Assembly (NCBI GenBank): GCA_014925825.1
Contig: JACGCK010000010.1
Span: 620,001 to 684,000 of the forward strand
Source of the DNA: Pholiota molesta
Lineage: Eukaryota > Basidiomycota > Agaricomycetes > Agaricales > Strophariaceae
DNA length: 64,000 bases
Direction: 5' to 3'
Positions within the stretch are counted from its first letter, which is position 1, and every line of letters starts with the position of its first letter. Made by a program: the position numbers and the translations under genes. The notes below the pieces were generated by a model, which saw only the letters and a list, made by a program, of their open reading frames with translations, was not told where the DNA came from and searched no databases. This document shows, one piece after another, positions 35,008-47,378 of the stretch.

Positions 35008-37660
35008 TTAGGCATGCCCATTCCTATCCTCCCGCTCCCTATCCTCCCGCGCCCTTGTCTTGTCCTCCTCCTTGAGCCTCTGCGTGACCTTCCACACCTC
35101 GCGGTCCCAGTCCGTCCGCACGGCCATCCACGTACCGATCACGGCGGAGTAGACGAGCGAGAACGTGAGGCCGAGCCAGAGGCCGTGCAGCCCTAGCGCC
35201 TGCTTGAATGCGAGGTATATTCCGAGTGGGATGCCTAAAGACAGAAAAAAAGGACAGTAAGGCCGCATGAGTATAACGATTGTTCACGACTGGGGTCCAT
35301 GATAAGATGTTGACGCTCACCGAAGATATAATAGGCACTGATGGGAAGAAGAGGTCAACGCCAGCGCACACTGCGCGAATACGAGAATATCACTCGCCTC
35401 AGGTTCAACAACGCCCCCACGAACTGTTTCCCTCTGGCACGCAGAACGCCGCCCGTCACCGCCGACGTCCCGTCAAACACCTGGAACAGCGCGAGCAAAG
35501 GCATGATCGACGACACGAGCTTCACAACCTCTATCCAGCACGTTCGTTAGCTATCATCTCAAGTACACACGAGAGGAGAGAAAAGCCAACCGGGATCATC
35601 ATTGAAAATATACGCCCATTTCTTCCGGAAGACAAGGAAGAGCGTGCTTGTGAGGCACGCGATCAAGAACGCCATCACGATCGACGCATTCGCTGCGACG
35701 CCTGCGCGCTTCGCCTTGAATTCGCCTAGGAGGTTACCGATACTAGGTTATGTGAAAGAAAAAAAGTCGCAACCGTAAGAGGTTTGTGCGGAGCCGGAGG
35801 ACGCAGAGACGTACCGAACGGCAGTGGCGACACCAAGCGCAAACGGCGCTTGATAAGTCGTCGACGAAGACACAAGCAGCACGGATTGCGTGGCAAGTGC
35901 GGTAGGACCAAGTCTGCAACCAGATTTAGCACTAATCATCGTATACCTACAATGAAGGTGCACGCACAGAGACGCCGCCAGCGCGATGAGCTCCCAGGCC
36001 CACCATTCCGAGGCCGTCTGCCCGACGCCACTCAGCCCTAGGTTAACGAGAACGCCGAGGCTCGTGAACATGCGGCGCGAGAGCGGGTACCACGCCGTGT
36101 GTGGAGTGTAGAATATCCCATATAGCACCGACAGCAGCGCGATGAGGTTGAAGGATATCGCGGTGGCGATGGGGGCGCCGATGAACCCGAGGCGGATCGG
36201 CGCAGGGCCCCATACTGGGTAAATGTTAGTGGGGATCGTATGAATCCGGGGTGTGCGGCCTACCGAGAAGATAGTTCAGGAGCGCGTTAGCAGGCGCGAC
36301 AATGATGACGATGCGCGTTGGTACGGCGAAGAGTCCTGTTGAGAATAGGGTAAGACTTCGAATAGGCACATCGATGCAAACGGACCTTGGGATTGGAAGT
36401 AGCGTCTAAAGCATAACTTGCGGGTCAGCACTGATTTAATGTAAGAAGTCGAAGGCCTATGCACCTGCTGATACAATTAAACGCATAGGCTAAAATTAAA
36501 TGCCGGATAAGAATAGAAAGTTAGCAACTTTATATGACACCGACTAGGAAAATTGTGCTCCGAACCTGGAAGACCTATCGAAACCCAGCGCAGATAGATG
36601 GCAGCGAGGTGCGCTACTTCTGGATCCTGCTTCAGGACGATGAGGAGCGACTCCGCGTTGAACCAGATTAAGAACATGGGCTGTAAGAGTGGAGTGACAT
36701 TAGCATGGGAACTTGGAAGTGGTGTTATCGCCCGGGGCTACAGTCAAGCCCTCATCATCCATATATGCTTGGCACTCAAGGTACGATGTACAAGTTGCGA
36801 GGGACGTAGTGGAGGACATGGAAGGCGCTGGGTTGAGAGGGACATAGGTTACAAGTTCGACTGTATGGAACCCCAAGCGGAGAGATGAAAAGATGCTTAC
36901 GATTAAGGAAGCGAACATGACCACAGCTAAAAAAAGGGTAAATGACGGTCGAAGGAATCGAATGTCGTAGACTTACTCATGCGCTGGGACCACAGGCCGA
37001 CGAGGTGGGGTTGGGGAGACGTCCAGGCTGATGGCAGCATTGTGTCGAGGGCGCTGGCGAAACCTTGGATGATGCTAAACCCACTAACACTGGCGGTCAT
37101 CGAGCCCAGAGAGACGGCGGCCAGTGCGGTTGTAGAGATGTGTCCTATCGTTATTACAGAAACGATAACAAGCGAATATTCGAGAACGTGAGTCCTAACA
37201 CCCAAGTGATAAGAGTTAAGAAACACTGAGACAAAAAACATACGCACCCAAAAACAGGCAGCGCATATTTCGTTAGTATACCAAGTTCTTCCCAAAACAT
37301 CACAATTTTAGACTCATTGTCTGAAGAGGGGTCGCGGTCGATGGGTTCTTCAATACGTGGAATACGAGGATTGCTCAAAAGTGGTGTGGTTTCAGAGGGC
37401 AATACATAACTTCTGGATGTAGCTGCAGCGGAATCATCAGGGCTTGGGTATGTGCCCATTGAAGGTATTATTGGGCGAGCGGCGTCGAAGCTATCTCGAC
37501 GTCGCTCTCTGCCAGAGTCTCCGAGAATAGCGGTGGCGTCGTCGTCGTCCAAATCCGAGTCGTGATTGGAATCATCTTGGTGGCCATTAGTTCTGGATAC
37601 AATTGCATAGTCTGATGGGAGTGACGAGGGACCCTGATAGTGAGCGTAGGTGGAGGACAT
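35008..37660 (-). CDS. MATE family multidrug/toxin exporter
   Basis: This encodes a multidrug and toxic compound extrusion protein, a 12-helix cation/drug antiporter of vacuolar or plasma membranes. The start is set at the ATG at 37,660 (MSSTYAHYQGPSSLPSDY). The first ~125 residues are hydrophilic, acidic and Ser-rich, with ETTPLLSNP, common in fungal MATE proteins. The core begins at WEELGILTKYALPVFG and continues, after an intron near 37,235, with HVLEYSLVIVSVITIGHIST and then ALDTMLPSAWTSPQPHLVG, a hallmark of fungal MATE proteins. Further helices follow over several exons. The last exon ends in a charged Arg/Glu-rich tail (DREREDRNGHA) at 35,008. Substrate unknown. Confidence 0.88.
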
Positions 37661-39429
37661 GGTGGTCGGACGACAAGAACGCAGCGAAGCGCTAAAATCC
37701 TCCGAGCGTCGGATTTGGACTCTGAAGCGAGCGCACGTTCGGCCGCTCCTTGGCACGTGCTCGAAATCAAGGCGCAGTCGGCGCGGTCCGGTGAATTTAT
37801 CTTTTCACTCTCTTGCCAGTGGCCTTCGGCGTCTTCAACCTCAGGCCTCAGGGCTCAGGGCTTGCTCAGAACTACATTACATACTAGAATGCATCGGGCC
37901 AGCTTCGATAAGTGGGCGCTGGCCATTTTTGTCGGATGCACTAACTCTCTGATATGCATTTTAGGCTGCACTAGGTAGACGGACGGTCGTAGTATTGCCA
38001 GAAGATTATAGTAATGGTTCGTACCTCGTCATCTCTTGCGATTCAAGCCTAAATATTTATTTCCTGAAAAATCTCGAATTAGCCTCTTCTCCCAGTCAAC
38101 AGTTGCATTTGTCACCAGGTCACGAAAAGTGCTCGAAGTCGGCATTCCCAATTACGACCTAGTATAGCTTGCTTCCTTTGAGTCCTGTGGCTACAGGGGT
38201 TGGATCGATCTAACTGAAAAGCCTTCTTTTCTAGGTTCCGAGAGATTTCACGCTCATGACTTCCGGTTGCAAGCAATTCAAACTTCAGTTCTGAACCAAC
38301 AAGATGTTTAGATTGCTGGCGACCTTGGGACGCTTCAGTATTGCTGCTCTCTTTGAAGAACTTCAACAAATCTTGAAAACAGCGCTATAGCAACTCACTT
38401 GAATGATCTGAATACCAGCCCCTCCATAGTTCCGGCTGAATGGTACTTCCTGACAACTCGAATACTACACTCAGTACCCACACGTCCGAACGACGGAGGG
38501 TACTTGGCTAAAGCAATGGGAACCTTGCACAATGCAATTCTCCGCACCCTCGAGCTCTCGCACCCATTGATCGGCTCTGTGGCTACATCCAGGCTACATC
38601 AATAAGACATGCTCAGCGTGCGATATTTCGGACCATGCGAATGAACACCAAAGCTGTCTCCCTGTGAGAAATCACCTGGCGATTTCCGTTTATCGACATT
38701 GGCTTACTGGAGGTCCCCGTTGCGTTTACTTTACCTTAAAGGTGGCTCAGCCTGATCTTTCTTGCTAAAGCTATGTTACAGTGATCTCTTCTCACTTCCG
38801 AGTCGTATTTACGACCATTACCCACTCTCCAAATAACCCTCTCACCTGCGAGGAACAAGTCTGACACTCCGGCTGGCGAGAAGACTCTCTTGCCCGAGCA
38901 ACATTATCTGATACTTGTTTTTCTGCCACATTTTGAGTGGATAATGTCATAATGACCTTCGTGGCTTCTCCCTGATCGTCCTCGTTATCATAAGCCATTG
39001 GATAACTGACCTCGTGTTCGCCACGATTACTACTGTGTGATACACTATTCACACGTTACATACATGTACTCATTTTGTCTGGATGATCACAGATGATCAC
39101 ACTTCCTCTTCACGTGTCGCAGACTTGGAATGAGAATACTTCCCTTGTTCTCGTGGCATAAACTATTTATGCCAAAAAATAGGACTGCTTTCAGGTACGA
39201 TTGCGCAGGTGCCAGGAGACATATTTATATTTGACCAGGAAAGTCAAAATGTTGGTTTGCATTCCCACATCCACGCAAAATGTTTGCAACCACATTAACA
39301 CTGAACTGATCAGCTTTTTAGGAAACTTCCGTCGTGGTATGTATCCCTTTGATCCCGTGTGTGGGGAATGGTCTAAGAATATCTTGTGGGGAACGCTATT
39401 CCTAATGCAGCGCAAAGTGTCCGTTATTC
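37661..39429. other. Divergent intergenic region, MATE / MFS copy 2
   Basis: No gene is recognised in this 1.77 kb. ORFs of up to 100 codons are unsupported. GATGATCACAGATGATCACA near 39,085 is a short direct repeat. Part of this region should regulate both transporters. Confidence 0.4.
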
Positions 39430-42400
39430 CGCCCATGTATTTATTGACGCCAAGTAGGTTTGATTCTGCAGCCCATCTTTCTTTCACGCGCGCACCATGT
39501 CTACAGAGAAGGTCGTCAACCTCAACGAGAAGGCGGACGGCGAGTCCAGCAGCCAGACCTCGACCGAGATCGACCTCTACTCATACCATGAAGTCAACGC
39601 GGGTCGCCTGATCATAGACCCTGAGTATGTTCTGGTGTTATGCTGCGGATACCTTACTCATTGGTTTTCAGAGAGGCAAAGATCGAATTGGGAGAGGCAG
39701 TCGCTGCCAAACTGAAGCTGACCGCTGATGGTACCAAAGTGCTGTGGCCTCAGCCCACCGACTCCGATTTGGACCCTCAGAACTGGTCTGACCGACGAAA
39801 GAACCTTCTGCTGTTCATCATGACGCTCGCGGCCATCGTGCCTGATTTCGATTCGGGTATTGGTATGTGGGGCGCCTTGGTCATGCACCACTGACCCACT
39901 CACAGGCCGCCGTGTCCGCAGGTATCGCGTCCATTTTCGCACTGGCCCAGCAATACAACACTACCACCGGCGTGATCAACAATCTCACATCAAAGTAAGC
40001 CTCTCCTTCTCAACGACCTGTTCTCTCTCACGTTGCAAATGCCTTGGTACTGATAATAAATTGTTACAGTTGGAGCATCTTTCTCTTGGGTGAATAGCTC
40101 CGCGTCCCCGACACCTATTTCGTTGGATCTGATTAAAGCAATTTATTATTAGGGTGGGGTGGCATTTTTGCGGTTATACTCATTCGAAGGCTCGGACGGC
40201 TTCCTGTTCTGTTTTGGACTCAAGTGAGTTGTTGCAGATTTAATGATCACCCAAAACATAATGTTGATTCATGATTTCATCACTTTGCTTAGCTTTTGGC
40301 CCTTGGTTTCCTTGTAGGATGCACTTTCGCGCCCACCCTGAAGACGTTCACAGGTATGTGGGCGTTGATTATAGTTCCGATGCAATTGAAGCTGATGCGA
40401 CCCTTTCAGCCATGCGGTGTTTGACGGCGTTTTTTGCGTAAATTTAAATCTCATGACTATCCGCTCTATTTCTTACTGACTTTGTCTTCGTGATTTAGTA
40501 CTGCTCCGCAGGTCACGGTATGTCCATATTCTCGTGCCTCTATTAGACACAACTCTAATCCAATGGTTTCTAGGGTCTGTATATCGTCACAGATCTGTTC
40601 CCTTTCCATCTGCAAGCGCGAAAGGTGCATTTTTACCACGTCCGATACGAAGACGTGAAGTAACTAATTGAACGGCTTTCACCAAAAGCTTAACATTTGG
40701 ACCATGGGTTTCATCATATCCCCGTTCTTGTCGCCCTTTGCGTTCGGCTTCTTGGTAGCGCGCACGACTTGGAGATGGGCATACGGCATCGGTTCGATCT
40801 ACTCTGCCATTGTTCTCCTCCTTATTATCTTCTTCATGGAGGAAACGTAAGTAATTGATATTTGGATTTAGGAGTTATTTTTCTCATGATTTGTTCAGTA
40901 TGTATGATCGTACCGTGAAGCCAATTCCGGAGCCTACTACGACGGGCCTTCGCTACCGAATTGAAACCCTCGTCGGAATTACTGGGCTGAAGATGCAGAA
41001 ATATCGCATGTCCTGGACCCAGGCTATTTTCGCGCCATTGACTCTCGTGTGGAGACCTCATTTGATCCTCATCCTTGTATTCGAGGTGAGTATCTAACTT
41101 TATCATTTGGCTTCGCGTTTTCATCTACCATTCATAGGCGATGGTCTTTGGATTTAGCATCGGTATCAACGTAAGTATCTCACTCCTCAAATGAACATCT
41201 TCATATACTGAAAGATGGCTTCTACCTTCTTTGATATCAAGGTTACTAACGCTGTCTTCTTGGGAACGCCTCCTCCTGGTGGATTCGGCTTTAGCCAATT
41301 TGGCATTGCCGGAGGTTACGGTACACCTATTGTGAGTACTCTTGCTATAGACAGAGCAAATTTCCTTAATATTTGAGATAGGTCTCCGTTGTACTTGGAG
41401 AGATCGTTGGCCGATACACGAATGACTGGATCATGAGGATTGGTATCCGACGCAACAAGGGTGTTTTCGAGGCCGAAAGTCGCCTGTGGTGAGAACCATC
41501 CTTTCGCTTTAAGTTTGAACTTCATCAATGACGACCTGCAGGGCATGCTACATCGCCATTCCACTGTACATCTGCGGGTTTGTTACACTCGGAGCTTCAA
41601 TCGAAAAACATCTCAGTACCGGTGCTCTGATCATGGGATGGGGAATAGCTGAATTCGCTGTCATGATTAACACCGTCGCTGTTTATGCGTATCTCAATGA
41701 TTCATTCCCCAAGCATCAGGCAAGTGTCTTCGTGAACACAAATGCTCTGTATGGCTGACATATAATTGTTGTGCGTAGGGAGAGGTCAGTGCCCTGATCA
41801 ATCTTTCCCGTACGCTTGGTGGTATGTGGGTTTAATTTCTATATCAGTACAATATATGAACCCTGTTTTCTAGGTTTCGCCGTGGCGTTTTTCCAAGTTC
41901 CATGGGCCCTCAAACACGGAGCTATTCAGACCTTTGGCGTCGAGGCAGCGTGAGCAATCCAAGCTTTTCCATATTAAACACGCAACCTGATCGTCTCTTT
42001 TACTCACAGTATCGTTACTGGTTTATTCTTACTATTCGTACCTTATATACAATGGAAAGGAAGGGACTTCCGAGTACGTGCCTTGCTTCTTTTATGCCTT
42101 TGCCTCTTCTTCGGCGGTACTGATAATCGTTTAGGCAAAGTACTCACTGCATTAGGACGTCGAAATGATGTTGACGCGGGAAATTTCTCAGTCTTGAGAA
42201 GAGATGAAGCTATGATATATGAATATCTGATTACATTACTAGTTAGTAGAAGACGTATCCCACGAACGCGATATATTTCGCAGCGAATGAATGCACCGAA
42301 TTTCGATGATTTCTCACTCACCTCGCATTGTACAACTCGCTCAAGTACAACGTTCCTTGTTGATTATCAGGGGTGGGGAATACGATGGTATATTACTCAC

Positions 42401-42605
42401 CGAGAACATAATCTCATGATCGCAACCTCAGGCCTCCGCCTCTATGTAGCATCGGGCTGCGCCGCAACCTTCTTTCCCGTAATATCTTGCCTCGCAGCTA
42501 TTTCTACGTAGATGCTTAAGAGATCAGGATGTGATAGGGGTATGGCATTCGGAGGCTCGAAGTGCTTCCTTGTCCAGGGCATCACTTCCCATCCCGAGGA
42601 TGTAA
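39430..42605 (+). repeat. Right arm of inverted segmental duplication (MFS copy 2)
   Basis: This is the counterpart of 29,905-33,140 in opposite orientation, with a spacer of about 6.3 kb carrying S8 and MATE. The promoter-proximal 65 bp, introns and 3' flank are recognisably homologous. Confidence 0.85.
39497..42155 (+). CDS. Major facilitator superfamily transporter, copy 2
   Basis: This is the paralogue of the MFS gene at 30,392-33,071. Start ATG at 39,497 (MSTEKVVNLNEKADG). The cytosolic tail is followed by helices including LFIMTLAAIVPDFDSGIG, a loop RRLGRLPVLFWTQ, LYIVTDLFPFHLQARKLNIW, then FIISPFLSPFAFGFLVA and VTNAVFLGTPPPGGFGF. The final short exon (42,135-42,155) encodes AKYSLH, identical to copy 1. 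About a dozen introns sit at the same places as in copy 1, with similar intron sequences, so duplication is fairly recent or conversion has occurred. The N-terminus differs by a small insertion (VNLNE). Transported substrate is not evident; there is no adjacent biosynthetic enzyme to suggest one. Confidence 0.88.
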
Positions 42606-43205
42606 AGTTGAAATCCCCTCATGTTCTTGGTTCAAAAATAACTAAGCTATGCTGCCTTTAGTTCAGTGGAAGATTTACAGGCACCATCGGCCCTTGTGCA
42701 GCTTGTACCTTTAAACTGCTGCGACATTGTGTGCCTTGGCAGAGCAAAACCAAGATGAGCAGCCTGTTTTATTATACAGTGAAAAATCCAAACCAAGTAC
42801 CGTTAATGGTGACCCATGTAAGTACTTGATCATGAGTTCGTGAAGGAGACGGCCCGATGCGCATTCAAATAAAGTGGCAGAAGTGCTGTTCATAACGGAA
42901 AGGAGAATATATTCATCCTTTCATGCTTGGGAATTTAGAACTTCAGATAGCTTCATTTCTCATGACCATCCCTATCCAATACGGAAGACGACAGTGGGTG
43001 AAACGCTGGTGTGGTGCTCGATCGAAAGCTAATCACGGTGGTTTCCAATTAGCAGGCTAAGCACCCCCTTGACTCCGAGCGACATGCGGTAGTATTGACA
43101 AGATTCCCGGCTGGAGTGGGAACTCATGGCGAGGTAAGTAGGGCATGTGTGTGGGGTACCGATTTTCCTATGATAGCCACCTGCCCATGGTCGCCAGAGT
43201 CCGCT
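42606..43205. other. Intergenic region between convergent MFS copy 2 and snurportin
   Basis: Beyond the duplicated 3' flank of MFS copy 2 no gene is recognised. It holds the 3' end of the snurportin transcript. Confidence 0.4.
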
Positions 43206-45163
43206 CTAAAATTCCATTTCAACGTCTCCAGCATTTGGGATCGTGCCTTCGCCCACTCCTGCAACTCGGTTGGAAGCAAGTTCAGATGTCAATAAAATCT
43301 TTCTACTCAGCCTCCTTCTTACAAGCCTGCGCGGTAGCGCGTTTAACAAGAGGAATAGGATAACATGATGAGAGGGTGCGATAAACGAATATAGGCATAA
43401 TAAAAAACGCACCTCTGGAAAAGATCCAACGGCCCCTCGGGAACTACTGCCTCGCCAGGAGTGGCCTCGTCGCTATATCCACGAATCGGTATCCAGCTGC
43501 TCAGCGGGCTCGTCCCTGGCTCGTAGCTCGCCTCCGCCACATATAAGAGCAGCCCATCCGGCTGGACAAACGCCGTGGTCGGCATGAACGCCGTGTCACT
43601 AGCCATGGGCAGCTGCGAAGGCGCCGGTAGCTCAATGTCCATTTCGCCGTTCGCGTTTGCGATGGACATGTCGTGTGCGCTGTGTAGTGGCCTTAACGAT
43701 ACTGGGATTGGTGCGGGCAGGGTGATGGGGACCTCCCGCACGCTTCGAGCTGCTGGTACGATTTGGGCGTCTAACACTGCGAGGGTTGTGTTTGAGTGAT
43801 ATGGGATCGGGAGGAATGTGGTGGGGTAGGGGAAATAGTATCGATTCGATTGGGGCTGGGAGCCATTTTTATTCGGTGAAAGAGGGTTAGTGGAAGATGC
43901 GGGATGAGATGGTACGAAGTGGAAGGAGGGCGGCGGCGCTTGCGGGAGTTCAGCGAGGCGCGTGTCGCGCCACCAGAATCTTGCAACGCGAATTAATTAA
44001 ATTAAGATTGAAAAGGAATAGGAATTGATGAATGAAATAAAATGCTAACCTGAAACCTGCTTCGCAATCAGCTACGTCCTGGCCTTTCCATCGGACCACA
44101 TCTAATACATGGAGAATTCCATTCTCTCGCCAGTTTTCGTCGAGGATACAGTCAAGTACTGTCAAATGCGGTAGGGTTGATGGGAATCTCGCGAGGAGCG
44201 ATTTACCTAGAAGCCGTGAACGTAGGGTCGTATTCGGCACAACTCCCGCAACGCCTGCAGATTGTTGCGTGACCACCAAGCAGCGCTTCCCCTTGGGCAC
44301 AGGCGCCACCGCAACCCACCCAGACTCTAGATCGCGCGGAAGTCCGTCGTGGACGGCCTGCTCAACATGCCCGTGCTCATCATACCCCATATCACCCGCC
44401 CCACTCCAGACATCGTCGGCGTTCATCTCCAAGAGCTCCGCGTACATGCATTTATCCGCCCATTTGCTGCTGCCTTTGTATTTGGTACTGTGCGACGCTT
44501 TATTGGCTTCTGCGCGGCGTTTGTGGGAGTTCTTGCCACCTCGTTTGCGGGTTTTTTTGGGCTCTGTGGGTGCAGCTGTGGAGGAGTCGTCTAGCTGATC
44601 TATGGGGATTACGTGTGGCTCGTTGGGTGACGACGATGGATACGTTTTGGAAGTGGAGGTTGAAGCCTCTGGCTGATGATATGGGTACTGTGATGTTGAT
44701 GATGAGGCGAATATGTCAGATTGGGGTGCTACTTCTTTCATCTCCTCGAGATCGGTCCTTTGCAGCAGAGATGCATAGGCAGCCACTGAGGTAAGACCGG
44801 GTTGGGTGGACGTTCCATCCTCATCGTTTATCGTTTCTTCCCCTGCTTGTGCGTCCTCATCCGAGTGCTCTGCGAGGCTGAGGTCGGCGAATAGGTCGAG
44901 CTGCCGCGAGGAGTCTATCTTTTGGGCTCTGCGCTGGAGGGGGTGATGAGCTTTGTTGGATTTCAAGAAGAGAGAGCGACGCGAAGCTTACGCGTTTCTG
45001 CTCTTCTAGGGCCTGAAAGAAGATAGCATTCAGATATTTGAACTAACGAGATAGAAATGTCTAGACGACATACTTTGGATCGCCGAGCTTCTTGTGAGAC
45101 CAGCTTATCCCGTATGGTTGTTGGGGGAAGTTTGTAACTTGATTTCCTATCGGTCATGTACAT
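43206..45163 (-). CDS. SNUPN: Snurportin-1-like m3G-cap snRNP import adaptor
   Basis: Snurportin binds the trimethylguanosine cap of spliceosomal snRNPs and hands them to importin beta for nuclear entry. The start at 45,163 (or 45,157) gives an N-terminal importin-beta-binding-like segment: SYKLPPTTIRDKLVSQEARR spliced over two introns (through the tiny exon ALEEQKR) to AHHPLQRRAQKIDSSRQLDL. A Ser-rich acidic spacer and a basic KKTRKRGGKNSHKRR patch follow. The cap-binding domain has PKGKRCLVVTQQSAG, LPHLTVLDCILDE, HVLDVVRWKGQDVADCEAGF, spliced to FWWRDTRL, and later DGLLLYVAEASYEPGTSPLS, each matching animal snurportin. The last exon ends NAGDVEMEF at 43,206. Length about 500 residues. It shares a short divergent promoter with CIAO1. 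Confidence 0.88.
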
Positions 45164-45507
45164 GTCGTTAAAGTAAGATGGAGCAAGAGTAGAGTTAGTT
45201 GGCGGCGTTTATCGATTCAGAGTTGTTCCAGTTGAAGATGCGCAAGTGGTCATGCAGAAGAGATGGTGATACGAGCTGTCCGTGGCCGCTCGATTCCTCA
45301 GTGGCTTGAATTACAGCTCTGTGAAAACTTTAGTACTCGCATTCAAGGAAAACAAGACCACGACAAGACATGGGATTGTCAAGAAGGTTGAAAGAAAGGA
45401 AGAGACGGGGGAACGTGTCTGACATAAGCCCTAACCCAGATATCTGGTTTACGCGTCTCAGCCAATCTAATCTCCAAATCTTCTTGCTGCCCAACCACCA
45501 CCCTGCC
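45164..45507. promoter_or_regulatory. Divergent promoter, snurportin / CIAO1
   Basis: The start codons lie 344 bp apart. An in-frame ATG at 45,370 would extend CIAO1 by 46 residues, but that extension is basic and low in homology, so it is treated as leader. No clear TATA box. Confidence 0.5.
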
Positions 45508-46867
45508 ATGGATGTCGACCTCCCATACAACATAGAACCCATCGCTGAACTCCCAGGACACGAGGATCGCGCCTGGCATGTCGCTTGGAATCCCGCAAAG
45601 CCACTATTGGCGTCTTGCTCCGCGGATAAGACTGTCAGGATCTATGCCTACTCTGCCACACCCTCGACGACAGGTGAAGGATCGACGTATGCGTTCAAAC
45701 CCCTGACGAGCATCCCTACGGGCCATGCGAAGACTGTGCGCGCGGTAGCGTGGGCGCCGTCGGGGGAGACGCTGGCCACCGCGTCGTTTGATTCTAACAT
45801 TGGGATTTGGGAGTGTGAGAAGAACGACGAGGACGAGGGAAGAGGCGACGGATCTGGGGAGTGGGAATGTATAAGTACGCTGGAGGGGCATGAAACGGAG
45901 TGCAAGAGCGTCGGTTATTCGTCGACTGGAACTCTCCTTGCGAGCTGTAGTAGAGATAAAACGGTCTGGATTTGGGAAGGTGCGTTATTATTGGGCTTTC
46001 TTTTCCAGCTTGCATTCATCTTTGTTCTTAATAGTGCATCCCGATGGTGATTTTGAAACTATATCTGTGTTGATGGAGCATACCCAGGATGTAAAATGCG
46101 TGGCATGGCATCCAACCGAAGAGGTGAAACCTTCTTTACAAGTTCTGTTATACATTATACTCATCCATCCGGACAGATTCTCGCCTCTGCGTCTTATGAC
46201 GACACTATCAAACTCTACATCGAAGACCCCTCGGATGACTGGTTCTGCTTTGCCACCCTCTCCGGACACGCTTCCACCGTCTGGGCCCTCGCGTGGTCTC
46301 CCGCCTTCGACTCCGCGGAACAGTGCACAAGCACAACCCATGGATCTGCTGCACCGCACTCGCATTCACATCCGGTTACCGCGAGCTATCTGGCGTCCGC
46401 GAGCGACGACGCGACGGTGCGCATCTGGAAGCGCATCGCGGAGCATAAATGGGAGTGCGTGCTTGTCCTTGGCGGTCATGAACGGAGTGTGTACAGCGTG
46501 AGTTGGGGGCGTGGGGTGCGTCGGTCCGCGCCTGAAGATACGGAGAAGGGGACATACCTCGGTTGGTTGGCTAGTGCAGGTGGAGATGGGAAGGTGCTTG
46601 TTTGGGAGCTATGGGTGCGCGTGCTTTTTCATTTGTTTCCTATTAGGCGCTTATTTATGCGATTTGGGGTCTCAGGACCCTCGTTCGACGGCTTCAACGA
46701 AGGCGACGCCGCCATCGCACAAGCTCATTGCATCGCTATCCTCGGCGCATGGTGTGCATGACGTGAATAGTGTGGTGTGGAACCCGAGAAGCGGGTTGGA
46801 GGATCTGTTAGCGACAACAGGAGATGATGGGTGTACGAGGGTTTGGAAGGTCGCGCCTAGGTCATAG
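45508..46867 (+). CDS. CIAO1: CIAO1, cytosolic iron-sulfur assembly WD40 protein
   Basis: CIAO1 (Cia1) is the beta-propeller of the CIA targeting complex that delivers Fe-S clusters to nuclear and cytosolic apoproteins. Four exons (45,508-45,979; 46,035-46,123; 46,177-46,614; 46,676-46,867) give 396 residues. Seven WD40 blades are visible: [13 protein letters not shown]...[26 protein letters not shown]...[27 protein letters not shown]...[23 protein letters not shown]...[23 protein letters not shown]...[24 protein letters not shown]...[10 protein letters not shown] and [10 protein letters not shown]...[11 protein letters not shown]. Insertions of acidic residues (DEDEGRGDG) and a His-rich loop (HSHSH) occur within blades. 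Start chosen at [20 protein letters not shown] because homology begins there. Confidence 0.92.
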
Positions 46868-47378
46868 CTGATTTATTTGCCGTGTATTTTATGATGAGGC
46901 GGATTGCTATACCAGTGGACCGGGAAGCGGAAATATTGGAGGAGGTCAACCTACCAGTCCAACCACAAGCGACTACGCCAACTATATTTTTGAAGGGGCA
47001 ACAAATACTGATTTATATTTCTGGAAAGGAGCCGCTATCCGCTCACTTGACTGCAGTTGCGTGCTCGTCTTCGCCCAAGAATTATATAGCTATAAGGCGG
47101 AAAAGGTAACAGAATTCATTTACAAGGCTTCTTCATGCTTTCAAGCACTTGTGGTGCTTAAGTTCCTTACGTTGGATTCTAGCTCAACGACGCCTTGTAA
47201 CGAATAGGTAAAATCTAATGGATTCTATCGTGAAATTGTATTGCGAGCACCGGAATTATTCTGAACATTGTATGGAATTCTGGTCGAATTCTGGTGAGAT
47301 TCCTTGTCCTTGCTTAGTCACGTGCGAAGCCAAGTATGAGCCACTACGCGTTTTCTTCCGTTCTTCCACCAAAATCCC
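46868..47378. other. Intergenic region, CIAO1 to SAM50
   Basis: No gene is seen. It contains the 3' end of CIAO1 and the SAM50 promoter. Confidence 0.4.

Noticed and set aside
42135..42511. Continuation of the MFS copy 2 frame as a 142-codon open frame
   Set aside because: Both MFS copies splice into a short final exon AKYSLH with a stop; the longer frame is not kept in copy 1.
29905..42605. A secondary-metabolite cluster around the MFS and MATE genes
   Set aside because: No polyketide synthase, NRPS, terpene cyclase or P450 is present between or beside them; S8 and snurportin are housekeeping genes.
45370..45507. 46-residue N-terminal extension of CIAO1
   Set aside because: It is in frame, but homology to CIAO1 starts at MDVDLP and the extension is basic and unlike the family.
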